Assembly: GCA_947311845.1 (NCBI GenBank)
Contig: CAMZMU010000034.1
Location: 93,528,141 to 93,592,140 of the forward strand
Source: Poa pratensis
Taxonomy: Eukaryota; Streptophyta; Magnoliopsida; Poales; Poaceae
DNA length: 64,000 nt
Direction of reading: 5' to 3'
The notes below the pieces were generated by a model. The model was given only the letters and a program-made list of their open reading frames with translations, was not told where the DNA came from and made no database searches. Of this stretch, positions 1 through 11,640 are shown one piece after another. The translations under genes and the position numbers were made by a program. Every line of letters starts with the position of its first letter. Within the stretch, counting starts at the first letter, position 1.

Positions 1-285
1 GTATCATGCATTTCATGATGGCAAAAATCTGACGTGGCATAATAATTAATGGGGAAAGAGATGATAGTGGTATCTACCTATGTTACAGTATCATAGCACG
101 TAAAACAAAGATATTTTAATAGCAAGTAAATCTTATACACATATTTGCATTGAGATTCTACAAAATAATAAATAAGTGTGACTACGATAATACTATATGA
201 TACCATGGATTATAGGGGTAGTATCGTACACAAGTATCATATGCATGATACCAATCTATGATACTCCCCACTATGGCTAGTCTCA
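1..285. mobile_element. MITE-like repeat, cut by the window edge
   Basis: An AT-rich stretch has many copies of GTATCAT/ATGATAC-type words in both orientations. It ends near 285 with a segment (GATACTCCCCACTATGGCTA) that I recognise as the end of a common grass MITE. The left end lies outside the window, so neither the terminal inverted repeat nor the target duplication can be tested. There is no coding potential. Confidence 0.4.
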
Positions 286-1684
286 TGATCCATCCATAGT
301 TTGCCTCTTCTGTTACTGGTCTGATATTTAGTCACCACAAGTCATGTGCATTCCCATATTTAATTCTATTGTTTTAGTCAGTGCAAAACTCTGTTTTTTT
401 CCTTCAAGTAAGTTCCTTATGCTGAATACTAGAAACCAATGACTTTGTTGTGGTCCTGCAGCTTTTAAGTATTTCTTACTCCGACTACCCTTTTACTACC
501 ATTGTCGCAGGTTTGCCCTAATCAGATGTACTTTAAAAGCCATTTTTGTACTACTTTTGCACTTGTCTAGCTACACACTTCATGACCTAACAGTTCGGTT
601 TTGGATTGTTTAACTCTGTCGACCAAGGTGACAATGGCCACAACATGTAATGTGTTCATTCGTTTGTTAGTATTTAGTTAGTTTAGTTTAAGTTAGGTAC
701 ATGACATAACTGTTCTCGCATTCAGGTAAATGAAAAAAAACTAAAGATCTTTATAATTTTCATGATCTAGTAAGTGAGTGTACATGCAAGAGTATTGCAT
801 ACCTGTAGAAGTCAAATTGTTTCACCACATGATATTATTGTGCAAATGCCAAATTGATCTAGTAATTTTCAGAGTTTCAGGTAGACCATAATATTGTGCA
901 AATGCCAAATTGCTTTACTTGTATGCTGGCTTGGCCTTCCAATTATTGTTTCACCACATGATATTATTTAGAAGTTTCAGGTTCATTGCCGAATGGATAC
1001 TTAGATGGGTTTGATGATGCTCGACATGAAGGTAGCCAACTGAGGTTTTGATGGATGATCATGAGTAATCTGCACTAGCATGACATTAACTGTGTTTGTT
1101 TGTTCAATATAGCAACATTCTACTAACAGTTTGGACAGGGGTTATGATCTATTTTATATCTCCTTTATATGTTATTAGGTTTAATTCAGTGTACATATGA
1201 ATCTAGAAATACAATATGAATCCCCTTTATGATCTTTTGTGTTATGATGGTGGTCGCTACAAGACACTATGCCAGAGAATAACTTTGTTGCACACACTAC
1301 CATGTTTGTCCTGTCTGATGGTCTAATGTGAACTCCCACTTAGTTATGCTTCTGGGGGAGGGGGTTAGTTCAGACGATTCCCGGAACATTGGTTGTTTAG
1401 AGCTACGAGCCTACGACATACTGAGGTTGGGGACAAATAATCACGAATTATCAACTGGATCAAGTCAACGGGGTTGTGAGCTATTTTTGTTTGGTACACT
1501 TAAGTGGTAAAATAATAGTGGTGATCCCCTGAATTGTTTGCTTGAAGAATTAATTATTTACTCTGTCATGGTTTTCTATTATCCTGAGAGTATTGTTGTT
1601 AGTGCATGCCAAATGTTTGATACTATACTTGTTTTGTTCCTATTTCGGAGTTTTGTGGGATTTACCGTTTATGGTCTCCTATGC
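286..1684. other. Intergenic DNA, no gene seen
   Basis: There is no convincing ORF or splice pattern. A small scrambled duplication is visible. GTTTCACCACATGATATTAT occurs near 818-840 and again near 947-970, and ATTGTGCAAATGCCAAATTG occurs near 836 and 892. Short ORFs here are random in composition. Confidence 0.5.
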
Positions 1685-2372
1685 CATCATCAAACAAAGA
1701 TCCAGTGGGCGAAGGCGCTGCACTCGACCCCGCGGGCGGTAGCGAGCAGGGCCCGGAATTGGGTCGAACAATGGCCCATCATCAGGGCGGTGGAGGTTGT
1801 TCCCTCCCGCGTGGTTGTGGTACCGCCACCCATTGTCGACGGTTGTCTCTTCTCAGTCTGGTCTCGCAGTGTTTGCCGTGGTGAGACGGCGTTGGTGACT
1901 TCAAGATCGCGGTGGCGTCTGTTGGTGGGCGGCAAGATTTGGTGGAGCGCTACAGATAGTCCGGGATGTGGTTTTTTGGGGGTCGGGAGAAATCCCTGTC
2001 GTTTTGACACCGACGCGGTGACGCTTGAGAGTGTCGCCATTCCTTCTTGACGGGCGTCGGGTGTACCCCTTCCCCACTCCTCAGAGCGTACCGGGGGAAA
2101 CCCTAGGACCTGTCCGGACAACAGTGTCGTCGTCGTCGCTTTCCTTCTTGGAGGTGCTGTTTGGTACGCGGCGATTCAGAGCGCTAGTATCGTGGTAGGA
2201 ATACGCCGGAGAGGACGCAGCGGTTGCGAGTCATTTTCGTTTTCATTGATCCGCCGATGTCGGCTTTGTTTTCTCTTCTTTTTTCTCTTTCTTTCCTTTT
2301 GGGCTGGACTGTGCTGTTTGCCCCAGCAGTGGACTCAAAGTTGTGTCGGGTGGTTGCTATATTAATATAGCG
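1685..2372 (+). mobile_element. LINE-like 3' tail (non-coding), interrupted by a MITE
   Basis: A GC-rich block passes into a T/C-rich tract and ends with GCTATATTAATATAGCGGGG and CGAAAGC. I recognise this ending as typical of 3' ends of non-LTR retrotransposon copies in wheat-like genomes. The continuation GGGCGAAAGCCTATTTATTC is found beyond the MITE at 2791-2810, so the MITE inserted into this tail. No reverse transcriptase or endonuclease domain is visible. The family assignment is from memory. Confidence 0.4.
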
Positions 2373-2382
2373 GGGCGAAAGC

Positions 2383-2790
2383 GAAGGCGGACGTTGTGCA
2401 CCCGGGAGCATGTGCTCCCGGTTTTTTCGAAAAAAATTGAAAATTGAAAACTTGTCAAAAAATTCCGAAAAAAATCATGCACGTACCTGAGCATGTCACG
2501 CACCATCATGTCAAATTTGGCGACGAAACGACATCGCGGCCGCCCTGTGCAAAAATGACAAATCACAGATCTGAAAATTCAAAATTTTGGATCTATTTTC
2601 TGTCAGAATTTTGTCATTTTTGCACATGGCGGCCGCGATGTCGTTTCGTCGCCAAATTTGACACGATGGTGCGTGACATGCTCAGGTACGTGCATGATTT
2701 TTTTTCGGAATTTTTTGACAAGTTTTCAATTTTCAGATTGTTTTCGAAAAAACCGGGAGCACATGCTCCCGGGTGCACTTTTAAGTTTCC
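2383..2790. mobile_element. Foldback MITE with 10-bp target duplication
   Basis: About 408 bp whose two halves are inverted copies over at least 160 bp each; the left arm covers about 2405-2575 and the right arm about 2600-2785. Each arm has a subterminal small palindrome, CCGGGAGCATGTGCTCCCGG. The element is flanked by GGGCGAAAGC at 2373-2382 and 2791-2800. A target duplication of 9-10 bp points to Mutator-type transposition. ORFs in this interval are shadows of the inverted repeat. Confidence 0.85.
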
Positions 2791-2800
2791 GGGCGAAAGC

Positions 2801-3285
2801 CTATTTATTCAAATCATCAGTGGCCAGCATTCCTCCACTCCATCGCAGGGTTAGAGAGAGATTCGGAGGTGCGCCGTCGCCAGCCGTGTGCCCAGCTCCT
2901 CCCTCCCTCGTCAGGCCGCCGCCGACTCGCTGCCCAGCTGTGTTCTTCGTATATCAGGATCGAGCGGTGTTCCAATAGAATCCCAAATCGACTCAGCTGT
3001 TTTCAATCGGCAGTCCGCAATCCAGCAGCTCGTTTTCGAGCGGCAGTCCGCGACCAAAGCAGCTCGTTTGTCCGAATTCGACCCCTTTTCAGTCTGGATT
3101 ACACAAGGAGCTCGAATCCTTCTCCATTTCAGTCTCCGAGTTGCTCTATAATCTGTCCAGCGGACGCCCCGGCAGGCCGGCAGTCATCAGGCTTTGAAGC
3201 AGAACCGCAACTCCTGACCCATTCAACTGCGAGATCTGACGGTGACCAGTCACTGCAACTTCTTCCGATTCCATTAGCGGTAGCC
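2801..3285 (+). promoter_or_regulatory. Core promoter and 5' UTR of F-box copy 1
   Basis: An A/T-rich CTATTTATTC at 2801-2810 is a plausible TATA region; it is part of the LINE-like tail just after the MITE. The C-rich segment from about 2830 to 3285 is homologous to the leader upstream of F-box copy 3 (about 31500-31870). Both share a run around CCGAATTCGACCCC and a following GATTACAC. A polypyrimidine leader then reaches the ATG at 3286. The transcription start is inferred, not seen. Confidence 0.5.
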
Positions 3286-5399
3286 ATGGAGGTGAGTTCC
3301 TTATCCTCTCCTCCTACCTCTAGTTTTCTTCTTCTAAGACACTTCTTCCTCTAAAACCAGGGACCAAAATCAGTCTGTCAGACCGATCGAATCAAATTGC
3401 CTACCAAAATTTTACTTGTGAATTTTGTTTATCTTTAACTAAATCAAAGCTGCATCGTTGAGACGGTAGGCATTGCATGTGCTGAACTAAATTAAAGCTG
3501 CATATTTGTGACACTAGACAAACTGTATATGTTGAACTAAATGAGTAAAACCTGCACTTTTAGTTGTGACAGTAGACAAATTGTGTATCTTGAACTTAAA
3601 TAAAAGCTGCATTTTTCGTGACAGTAAACAAATTGTGTATCTTGACACCTTTGAGACTATCAATTATCGCATTTTGAGAATAGGTCATTAACCCTGATTT
3701 TTTGTTCACATGCAAAATGTAGGAAGGCAATGGAGATGATAGAATCAGCCCCTTGCCCAATGACGTTCTGGTCAACATTCTTGACCGACTCAATGTACTC
3801 CAAGCTGTGAGGACGAGCGTCCTCTCCAGTCGGTGGAGCCAGCTTCTAGCTGAGCTCCCGCGACTTACGATAACTGCTCGGCACTTCATTCGACCAAGAA
3901 GTAGATTGTCTGATGGTGAATTCCGTCGGATCAATGCAGCTGTTGTTGAAGCAACAAAGAGCATGCTGACACGCAGGGATCATCCGGGTGGATGCACCAT
4001 CCGACTCTTGAGCACGGGGTTCTACCTGAGAGATGATGCCCCAATATCCGTTGGGCGTACTGTTGGCAATGCCATGGCGACACACAAGATTGAGAAAGCT
4101 GAATTCACAGTTTGGACGGTGAAGGAACGCCAACAGTGCACTGTTAATGATATGGTGAACTACGGGGCACAGTTTGTGTCATTTTTTAATGAGTGTCTTG
4201 ATGCATTTGCTGGGCTGACACGCCTATACATGGAGAACTTAAGATTTTCTGAATCTGACTTTGTCTCCAACATCCTCGGCACTTGCAAGCAGCTGAGATA
4301 TTTAGCTTTTCTCAATTGCGATACAGAAGATTTTATAGGACTCCAAGTTGAACAAGCAGAACTCAATGAGCTCAGTATTGTCAATTGCCGTTTTGACAAA
4401 GTTGAACTCAAATGGCTCCCAAGACTCACCCGAGCAACCTTCGAGGGTTGGATGTCCTTCGAAGAACTACCACTTTCGCTTGGTCATGTCCCACTGCTCG
4501 AGTTTTTGAACCTCACAAATGGTGGCCTTAGTTGGCACAAAATGGTCAAGTTAAGTACGGTACTTTCTGGGACAAATATACAAGACCTGCGGTTGGGCTT
4601 TAAGTGCGAAAAGAAAAGGTATGTCAGGATGAATGCTTTGTTCTTTCTTCACTTGTTCTCTACTCATACTTTCATGTGTTTATTGTTGTAGATTTGGGTT
4701 CAACCAGAGTGCCTGACCAGAAAGCTGGCATCTGCATTCCACCGGCTAAGGATTGTAACTCTATATAACATCCCTGAAAATTATGATCTCACCTGGACAA
4801 TGTTCATTCTGGAAGCTGCGCCATGCCTGGAGGAGTTGTACATGATGGTATGTTCTTGCCTAAAGCTTGTAGTTCTTTTTTAGGGCTGACACAATGTTTG
4901 CACGCCTGAAGCTTGTTCTGTTCTGTTTTTTAGCGGTTGCTCTATGATATCCCTTGCATCCACACACCTGTGCTCTCACTTGGACAACAGATGCTGCGGA
5001 AAAATTAACCTATGTCCTATGGGTGGGATGCAGGTAATGGATCATCCATGTGAAATGCAGATGGACATGGAGAAGCGGAGGGAACGCTTGTATAGCGAGA
5101 AGAAGGGCGTAGATTGGGAATCACCTACATCAAAGTTCAAGCACCACCGTCTTACGAAGAAGCTTATCATCTTCTGCTTCGAGTCTAAACTGTACATGGT
5201 GACTCATGTCAGACGTGTCATGGAAGCAGCGGTGAACCTCACGGACGTGTACCTATATAATAGGCTGGTATGTACGAAGTGTGTTCGTATGATGAATGTA
5301 AGGCCGTCAAGGTTTCCGAAGTCAGAGGTGCAGAGTTGTTCAACCAAGGAGATAATGACCCAGGCTGCCAGAATTCACCTGCCAGAATTCACTTCCTGA
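3286..5399 (+). pseudogene. F-box/LRR/FBD-like gene, copy 1, frame broken
   Basis: By alignment with copies 2 and 3, the exons are 3286-3291 (ATGGAG, then GTGAGT), 3723-4618, 4692-4847 and 5034-5399. Exon 2 opens with an F-box (LPNDVLVNILDRL, then VRTSVLSSRW), followed by leucine-rich repeats. Exon 4 holds an FBD-like region with a cysteine pair near VCTKC. Such proteins normally act as substrate receptors of SCF ubiquitin ligases. Two breaks are visible. First, exon 2 ends GAAAAGAAAAG|GT where copies 2 and 3 have GAAAAG|GT; the extra AAAAG at 4614-4618 shifts the frame after splicing and gives an early stop in exon 3. Second, a 14-bp tandem duplication (CTGCCAGAATTCAC, near 5366-5393) moves the C-terminus out of the frame used by copy 2. 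An unspliced reading stops at 4691. It may still yield a truncated F-box protein. Confidence 0.85.
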
Positions 5400-5549
5400 A
5401 CCAGGCTGAAATGAGCGCCGATCATAGTGAGAGGATACGGCAGCGTTTCTGCTAAACACTTGTTGTGTGCCTGAAAAGATACCGACCCGGTGGGAGTACC
5501 TGTCGCTGATCAGAATGCTTGTACTCTATGACTTATGTCAGGTTTTCCC

Positions 5550-5720
5550 GTATGAATTGTTATCGCGGCTGATGCTCATGCAAGTACTAGCATCATATAT
5601 ATGAACATAAAACAATATACGGTTGTGGTTACTGTATGAATTGCAATCTTGTAATGACCCGCTGATGTTTATGCAAGTACTAGCATCATATATAAATATA
5701 TCAGACAAAAATTTATTGTG
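5550..5720. repeat. Short tandem duplication in 3' flank of F-box copy 1
   Basis: The segment starting GTATGAATTG near 5550 recurs near 5634. The core GCAAGTACTAGCATCATATA appears in both units, about 95 bp apart. Both sit downstream of the stop codon, probably in or just after the 3' UTR. Confidence 0.7.
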
Positions 5721-5994
5721 TGTTGTTGTGGCTTGAGGTCGCATACCAGGTAGCATTCCATCATGTATCATTAAGGTGGATTGTTCATGATCCTATTTGT
5801 ATAACACCAATACTTATCTAGCAATTGCGCCATAATAAGAGAGAGCTTGGTAGAGAAGAGAGGAATCATAAAAAATAAATGACAAGGTCTTGTTTTGATA
5901 GTAGTACGTACTTTTGGGGATTTGCTGGGATTATCCTGGTCCCCCAAATGCCCAGCGTTCGAGTGTATTAACCGGTTTTATCAACACTTTTCCG

Positions 5995-6354
5995 AGTAGA
6001 GATTTGATGCTCCCGAGCTCCAGTGATCTCACCATTTTCAAAAAATAAAAACTATATTTAAAAGTTTCAAAAAATTCTAAAAAAAGCATGCATATTCCCA
6101 ATGATATATCCTTGGAAAATCGCAATGCAAAATATATTATGGTTTAAGTTAAACAAAAATAACAAATGTATAGATTTGAGTATAGCGTATAATATATAAT
6201 TCCAAATTTTCAACTTTTATCATTTTCTTGTAGCCCATAATATAAAAGATTTTGCACGTTTATAGTACACTTCATTAAGAACATGCATGATTTTTTTTCA
6301 GAATTTTTTAAACTGGCAAGAGCACTGGTGCTCGGGAGCCAAAATCCATTTCCG
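5995..6354. mobile_element. Foldback MITE with 10-bp target duplication
   Basis: A 360-bp inverted-repeat element is flanked by CACTTTTCCG at 5985-5994 and 6355-6364. Both ends carry the subterminal motif GCTCCCGAGC plus CCAGTG. A/T-rich arms contain AAAGTTTCAAAAAATTCT-type sequence and its complement. There is no coding capacity. It has the same architecture as the elements at 2383, 6496, 8362 and 10101. Confidence 0.85.
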
Positions 6355-6495
6355 CACTTTTCCGCATAACTTCCCAAACTCTGGTATATTTTGTTCAACA
6401 CACAATACACCGCCTCTACGTAGTGAATTTGATGGGATGATGGATGGGTTAGGTGAAGGTGGGGTTTCACCTAACGGAAAGTCCTTTTTGATCCC

Positions 6496-6888
6496 GAGCA
6501 CCAGTGCTCCCTCCCGTTTTAAAAAAATGAAAATAATATTTGTGAGTTTCAAAAAAAATTGATTTTTTTTTAATGATGTAGCCAATGGTGCATCCCACAA
6601 ACGTGCAAAATTGTAGTGTGACATACTTTATATTATGTGTTACACAAAAATAACAAATCTGATAAAACTTAGAGATTTGAAAATATACATACTCAGATCT
6701 ACAAATTTGTCATTTTTGTGTAGCTCAAAATACAAAGTTTTTTAAGTTGATATTTTGCACGTTAGAGGGATATATCATTGGCTATACTCGGATTTTTTAA
6801 AGAATTTTTTGAAACATATAAATATGAATTTCAAAAAAATTAAACGGGAGGGATCACTGGTGCCCGGGAGCAAAAAAAATCTCCACTG
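6496..6888. mobile_element. Foldback MITE flanked by a 26-bp direct repeat
   Basis: An inverted-repeat element has ends containing GAGCACCAGTGCTCCCTCCC on the left and the near-complement GGGAGGGATCACTGGTGCCC on the right. Its flanks are longer than a normal target duplication. The same 26 bases occur at 6470-6495 and 6889-6914, both starting CCTAACGGAAAGTCC. The exact end of the element within that repeat is ambiguous. Confidence 0.75.
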
Positions 6889-6914
6889 CCTAACGGAAAG
6901 TCCTTTTTGATCCC

Positions 6915-7695
6915 TAGTAATCCCGTGAAAAACCCTAGTACGAAACAACAAGACCTAGGGGGAGAGAGAAGGGGTGGTAAGGCGCGTCATGTTTCTCTCA
7001 CGGGTGTGCTAACCGCGGGTAGGGTTAGCGGCTATTGTCTAGTGAAAAACGACAAGAACGGCCTATTTTAAGAACTTCAACACAAACTAATCTTGTTCTT
7101 AAAAATACGAAACAACCTCTTTAATATAAGCCCGCCATTGGACGTGATATTCAACTACACAACGCCATTGACTTGGGCGCTATGCGATGGGTGCGATACT
7201 GGGCCCGCACATGCTCGTATAATGCCGCGACAAGAAGCCAAGAAGATGGGCGTTATGTCTTTGAAAGAACTAAGTTTCGGTCTCTTTCTTTAGGGCGGTT
7301 GAGTATAACATCTCGCGACATTGTTACAAAAAATGGGTTATTTCGGATTTTTGCCGGAACATGCTCATTTGCGCTGTTATTTTTTTTGTAGAAAAAATGT
7401 TATTTTTGCCGACCTGTGGCCCGGGACACGAAAAAACACATATTCACATTAAAATATAAAAATATAGTTTGAGGTTATAGTAATAAATCTACGTGGGAGT
7501 CAGTTGTAGAGAGTCTGTACGCCCTACTTTTGAAGCGAACACAAAAAACGAGAGAATCGCACCAAACCATCACTTTTTGGGTGTTGCTTTTCCGCTTGTA
7601 GAGATATCATAAACCACCAACCATCTACGTAAACCATTTGTAGAGATATCCAAAAGAAGGTTCCAAACTCACTGATCATGTTTTTAATGGGTTGC
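6915..7695. other. Intergenic DNA, no gene seen
   Basis: There are no domain-bearing ORFs and no inverted-repeat ends that I can define. The segment 6930-7430 is moderately GC-rich and has no recognisable match. Confidence 0.4.
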
Positions 7696-8361
7696 AGAAA
7701 GAAGGCAAGCGAGGCCACATAAGAGCCTAGTGAGAAATATTCGAACAAACTTTTGTCAAAGAAAAATCTGGCCATTCAACAAATGTTCACCGATTAGTCT
7801 AAGAAATTGTGAGAAATCTTTTGTCTCGATGTTTAAAATTTGGCCAGTTTTTTTACATTCGTCAAAAATCTGATACAAAAAGTTTTGAAAACAAAGTATA
7901 AAAAATATTCTACTAACTCAATGAATGTTTCGTGATTGATCTTTCAAATTCTCAGAAAATTGACCGACATAGTTTGTTTAGTTTTGAATAGAGTCATCCA
8001 AATTTTGGTTGAATTTTAAATTTTTCCTAAAATAAAATAAATAAAACCCCATAATACAAAAATCACGGACAAATTTGATCAACCATTTTAAATTTCATAG
8101 CACTCGGTCGATTATTATCAAATTCATTTTTTTGTAAAACATACGTTAATCAATTGTAACATCCCCAATTGAGGTTAGTGGTAGTTAGGGTTATGGCATT
8201 ACATGCATTTAACTTTAAGTTGAGAAAGATTTAAATTCAAAATAAAAAAGAAAATTCTAAAATTCCTAAAACCCCTTTTCATTTTTAATTAATTTCATAT
8301 GTTTAATTTTTTTTAAATGAAAGTGTGTAAGAGCTTCCTCGTGAAATTCAATAAGTTCTAT

Positions 8362-8750
8362 CAGAAGTGGGTAGTGTAGCCTGAGCTACACATAGCTAGT
8401 TTCTTTTCAAAATTCAAAATCAGAAGTTTTGTGTTTCAAAAAATTCAAAACAAAATCCTATAGGTAATGTTGATATTAAAAAAATGTGCAAATTTTAAAT
8501 CCAAAATTTATATTATTATAGGATGCATAAAAAGACAAATCCTGCAAAAAAATCATGTTTTTTAAGATATGTACTATCCACCAATTTGTCATTTTTGCCG
8601 AGTCTAAAATGCAATGAATTTAGAATTAATATTTTGCTCACTTGTAAATCACATCACTACTACAGGTGGGGGTCTGTGAAATTTTTGAAACTTAAATATG
8701 CACAAAAAAGAAAGAGCTATTTGTAGCTCGGGCTACAAAGTGTACTCTCA
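8362..8750. mobile_element. Foldback MITE in tandem unit 1, 9-bp target duplication
   Basis: A 389-bp element is flanked by AAGTTCTAT at 8353-8361 and 8751-8759. The ends contain GTGTAGCCTGAGCTACAC and, inverted, TTGTAGCTCGGGCTACAA, each a short palindrome inside the terminal repeat. Tandem unit 4 has the empty site with a single AAGTTCTAT (11517-11525), which confirms the boundaries. Confidence 0.9.
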
Positions 8751-10100
8751 AAGTTCTATGGCTTTTCTAGAAATTTGGACTTATAAAATACCCCAAAACC
8801 ATTCAAAATTGTTTTATTTTTAAGCTAAAGCTCAGTAACATTGGGTTTTCTTGCAATTTTTTTTTGTTTTCTTCCTCCTCCTACCAAGCACCACGGTGGA
8901 CGCCGCTCTTCAGTTCCTTCTTTGTCTTCTTTCTCCTCCATGAAAGTGATCACTTGCAAGTCAATAAATGTTCACCGATGTATTCACTGATTTTTGTGAA
9001 ATATTTTGTATCGATGTTTAAAAGTTTGGTCAGTTTTCTTAGATTCGTCCAAAATCTGATGCAAAACTTTAAAAAAGTATATAATTATTATAATAATTAA
9101 TTGAAAAATGTTCCATGAGATCTTGATTTTGTTTAGATAATTGACCGACCTTTTAGTTCGGACAATTTTTTATGGAGTCGCCCAACTCTTGGTCAAAATT
9201 TTCAACTGTTTCCCCAAAAAAACTACTAATACAAAATTACGGACAAATTTGACCAACCATTTTAAAATTTCGGAACACTAGTCGATTTTTTTCCAAGTTT
9301 AAACATGCGTTATCCTGTAACATCCCCAATTTACATTAGTGATAACTAGTTTTTCTTTGTGCATCATGACCATTGCATGCATTTAATTTGAAATTGAGAA
9401 ATATTTGTATTCAAAACTAAAGCGAAATCCTTAAATGCCAAAACCTTTTTTCCATTTTTGAAATTAATTAAATGTTTAAATTTTAAACTCAAAAGTGTGT
9501 GAGAGGTTCCTGATGAAATTCTATAAATCAATGGTTGTTATAGAACTTTTGTACTTGCAAACCAAGTGACAAAGTTCATTCAAAATTCTTCTGTTTTTTC
9601 TTCTTCCTCCTTCTGCCGAGCACCATGTTGGCCTCGCTCTACAGTCCCTTCTTTTTCTTCTTGCTCCTCCACGAGAGTGCTCACGTGGCATAGCGAGGCC
9701 ACGATAAATGTTCACTAACTAATCTCGGAAAATGTGAGAAACTGTTTGTATGGAGGTTTAAAAGTTTTGTCAGATTTCTTAGATTCTTCCAAAACCTGAT
9801 ACAAAAATTCAAAATTTCAAGAACTAAATACAAAAACTATTCTACTAATTCAATATATGTTCCATGATTGGTCTTGAAAATTCTCACATGATTGATCGAC
9901 GTTTTAGTTTGGTCAGCTTTGCATAGTTCGAGTCGTCCAAATTTTTGTCGAATTTCCAACTCTTTCCCAAAAAAGTAAAAATAAAAAACCTTAATACAAA
10001 ATCATGGACAAATTTGACCATCCATTTTAAATTTCAAAACACTCGCTCAATTTTTTATAAAGTTTAAAATGTTTTGTACAAAATACGTTAATCAATTGTA

Positions 10101-10480
10101 GAGGTCTTTTGGCGAGAGGGTTAGGGGTGCATGAGCACCCCCAATCAAATCATTAATTCACTATCTATAAAACTATTTGGAGCTTCCTTTCCTAGTAGAA
10201 CATGTACTTATGGTGTACAAAAGTGGTTTCAAAATTTCAAACAGAAATGGTCCTATTTGGGGGGTTTGACTATTGGGAGTTGAGTTTTTGGCTTTGAGTT
10301 GACCTTGAGTTAGTGTTGGGTAAGAAATCTTTTTTTGGTTGTGAATCGGTTTTCATAGCTCTTTGTGTGCTATAATAATGTCATTCTATCGTTTTCATGG
10401 AGTGACCAATTTGTCCCAATTGTATGTGCCTCATTTAATGGGAGGGTGCTCACGCACCCCGTGTCACCAGATAGTTTTTG
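10101..10480. mobile_element. Foldback MITE in tandem unit 2, 10-bp target duplication
   Basis: A 380-bp insertion is flanked by ATCAATTGTA at 10091-10100 and 10481-10490. The other tandem units have the uninterrupted sequence TTAATCAATTGTAACATCCC (for example at 8145-8164). The ends share GGGGTGCATGAGCACCCC on the left and GGGTGCTCACGCACCCC on the right. There is no coding capacity. Confidence 0.9.
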
Positions 10481-11640
10481 ATCAATTGTAACATCCCCAA
10501 TTCAGGTTAGCGGTAATTACGGTTTGTTTTGTGCATCATGAGTATTGCTTGCATTTAATTTGATGTTGAGATACATTTGAATTCAAAATAAAAGAAAAAA
10601 AACTAAAATTCCTAAACCTCTTTCCATTTTTTGATGTGGGTTTTCTAGAATTTTTTGACATGCAAAAACATCCCAAATTCATTAAAAAAAGTGTTCTCTT
10701 TAAGCTAAAATCATGGAAACCCAAGGAGGATTCTATAAATTGTTCTTCGTCTTTCTTCCTCCTCCCTTCAAGCACCACGGTGGCTGCCGCTCTACCATCC
10801 CTTCTTTGTCTTCTTGCTCCTCCACGAGAGTGCTCACTTGGGCACATCGAGGCCACACAAGGAGCCTAGTGTGACATATTCGAACAAACTTATTTTGTCA
10901 AATAAAAAATCAAGAAAAATCTTTCAAGTCAATAAATGTTCACTAATCAATCTAACAAATTATGTGAAATCTTTTCTCTTGCTATTTAAAAGTTTGGTCA
11001 ATTTACTTATATTGTACCAAATTCTGATTAAAATTTTCAAAATCAAAGTTTAAAAATTATTCTACTTCAATAATCTGTGACTGATCTTGAACATTCTCAC
11101 ACAATTGACCTACAATTTAATGTGGTCATGTATGTATAGAGTCTTCCAAATTTTGGTCGAATTTTTAACTTTGCCCCAGAAATTTAAAAACAAAACTGAG
11201 AACTATATCACAAACAAATTTGACCAACCATTTTAATTTTCGTAACACTCGGTCGGTTTTTAATGAAAGTTTGAAACTGTTTTGTCAAAACATACAGTAA
11301 TCAATTGTAACATCCCCAATTTAGGTTGGTGGTTGTTAGGGTTTATTTTGTGCATTATCAGCATTGCATGCAGTTCATTTGAAGTTGAGAAAGATTTGTA
11401 TTTAAAATAAAAGATCAAATCTTAAAATGCCTAAATCTCTTTCTGTTTTTGAATGTTGTTCAAATGTTCAAATTTTAAAAAATCAAAAGTGTGTGAGAGC
11501 TTCCTTGTGAAATTCTATAAGTTCTATGGTTTCTTGAATTTTTGGACTTACTGCAAAAAATTGTTCTGTTTTTAAGCTAAAATCTTGACAGCCAAGTGAG
11601 GTTTCTACAAATTCTTCTTTGTCTTCTTCCTCCCCTCGGA

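Larger units (their letters stand above)
7696..11640. repeat. Tandem array of about 0.8 kb units upstream of F-box copy 2
   Basis: The landmark CATCCCCAATT recurs at 8160, 9321, 10492 and 11311. A second landmark, a CTTCTTCCTCCTCC-type tract followed by AGCACCA(C/T)G, recurs near 8870, 9600, 10750 and 11620. A third, AATGTTCACCGAT-like, recurs near 7783, 8965, 9705 and 10935. The array starts with a partial unit near 7696. After subtracting the MITEs inserted in units 1 and 2, the spacing is about 760-820 bp. The last unit runs directly into the 5' UTR of F-box copy 2, so each unit seems to be a degenerate copy of that gene's upstream region. Confidence 0.85.

Noticed and set aside
1328..1510. 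60-residue ORF beginning MNSHLVMLLGEG
   Set aside because: No homology that I recognise, no leader or splice context, AT-rich intergenic setting.
2357..2978. Overlapping ORFs on both strands with similar peptides (for example 2357-2566 minus and 2658-2978 plus)
   Set aside because: They are the two arms of the foldback MITE read in opposite directions, not genes.
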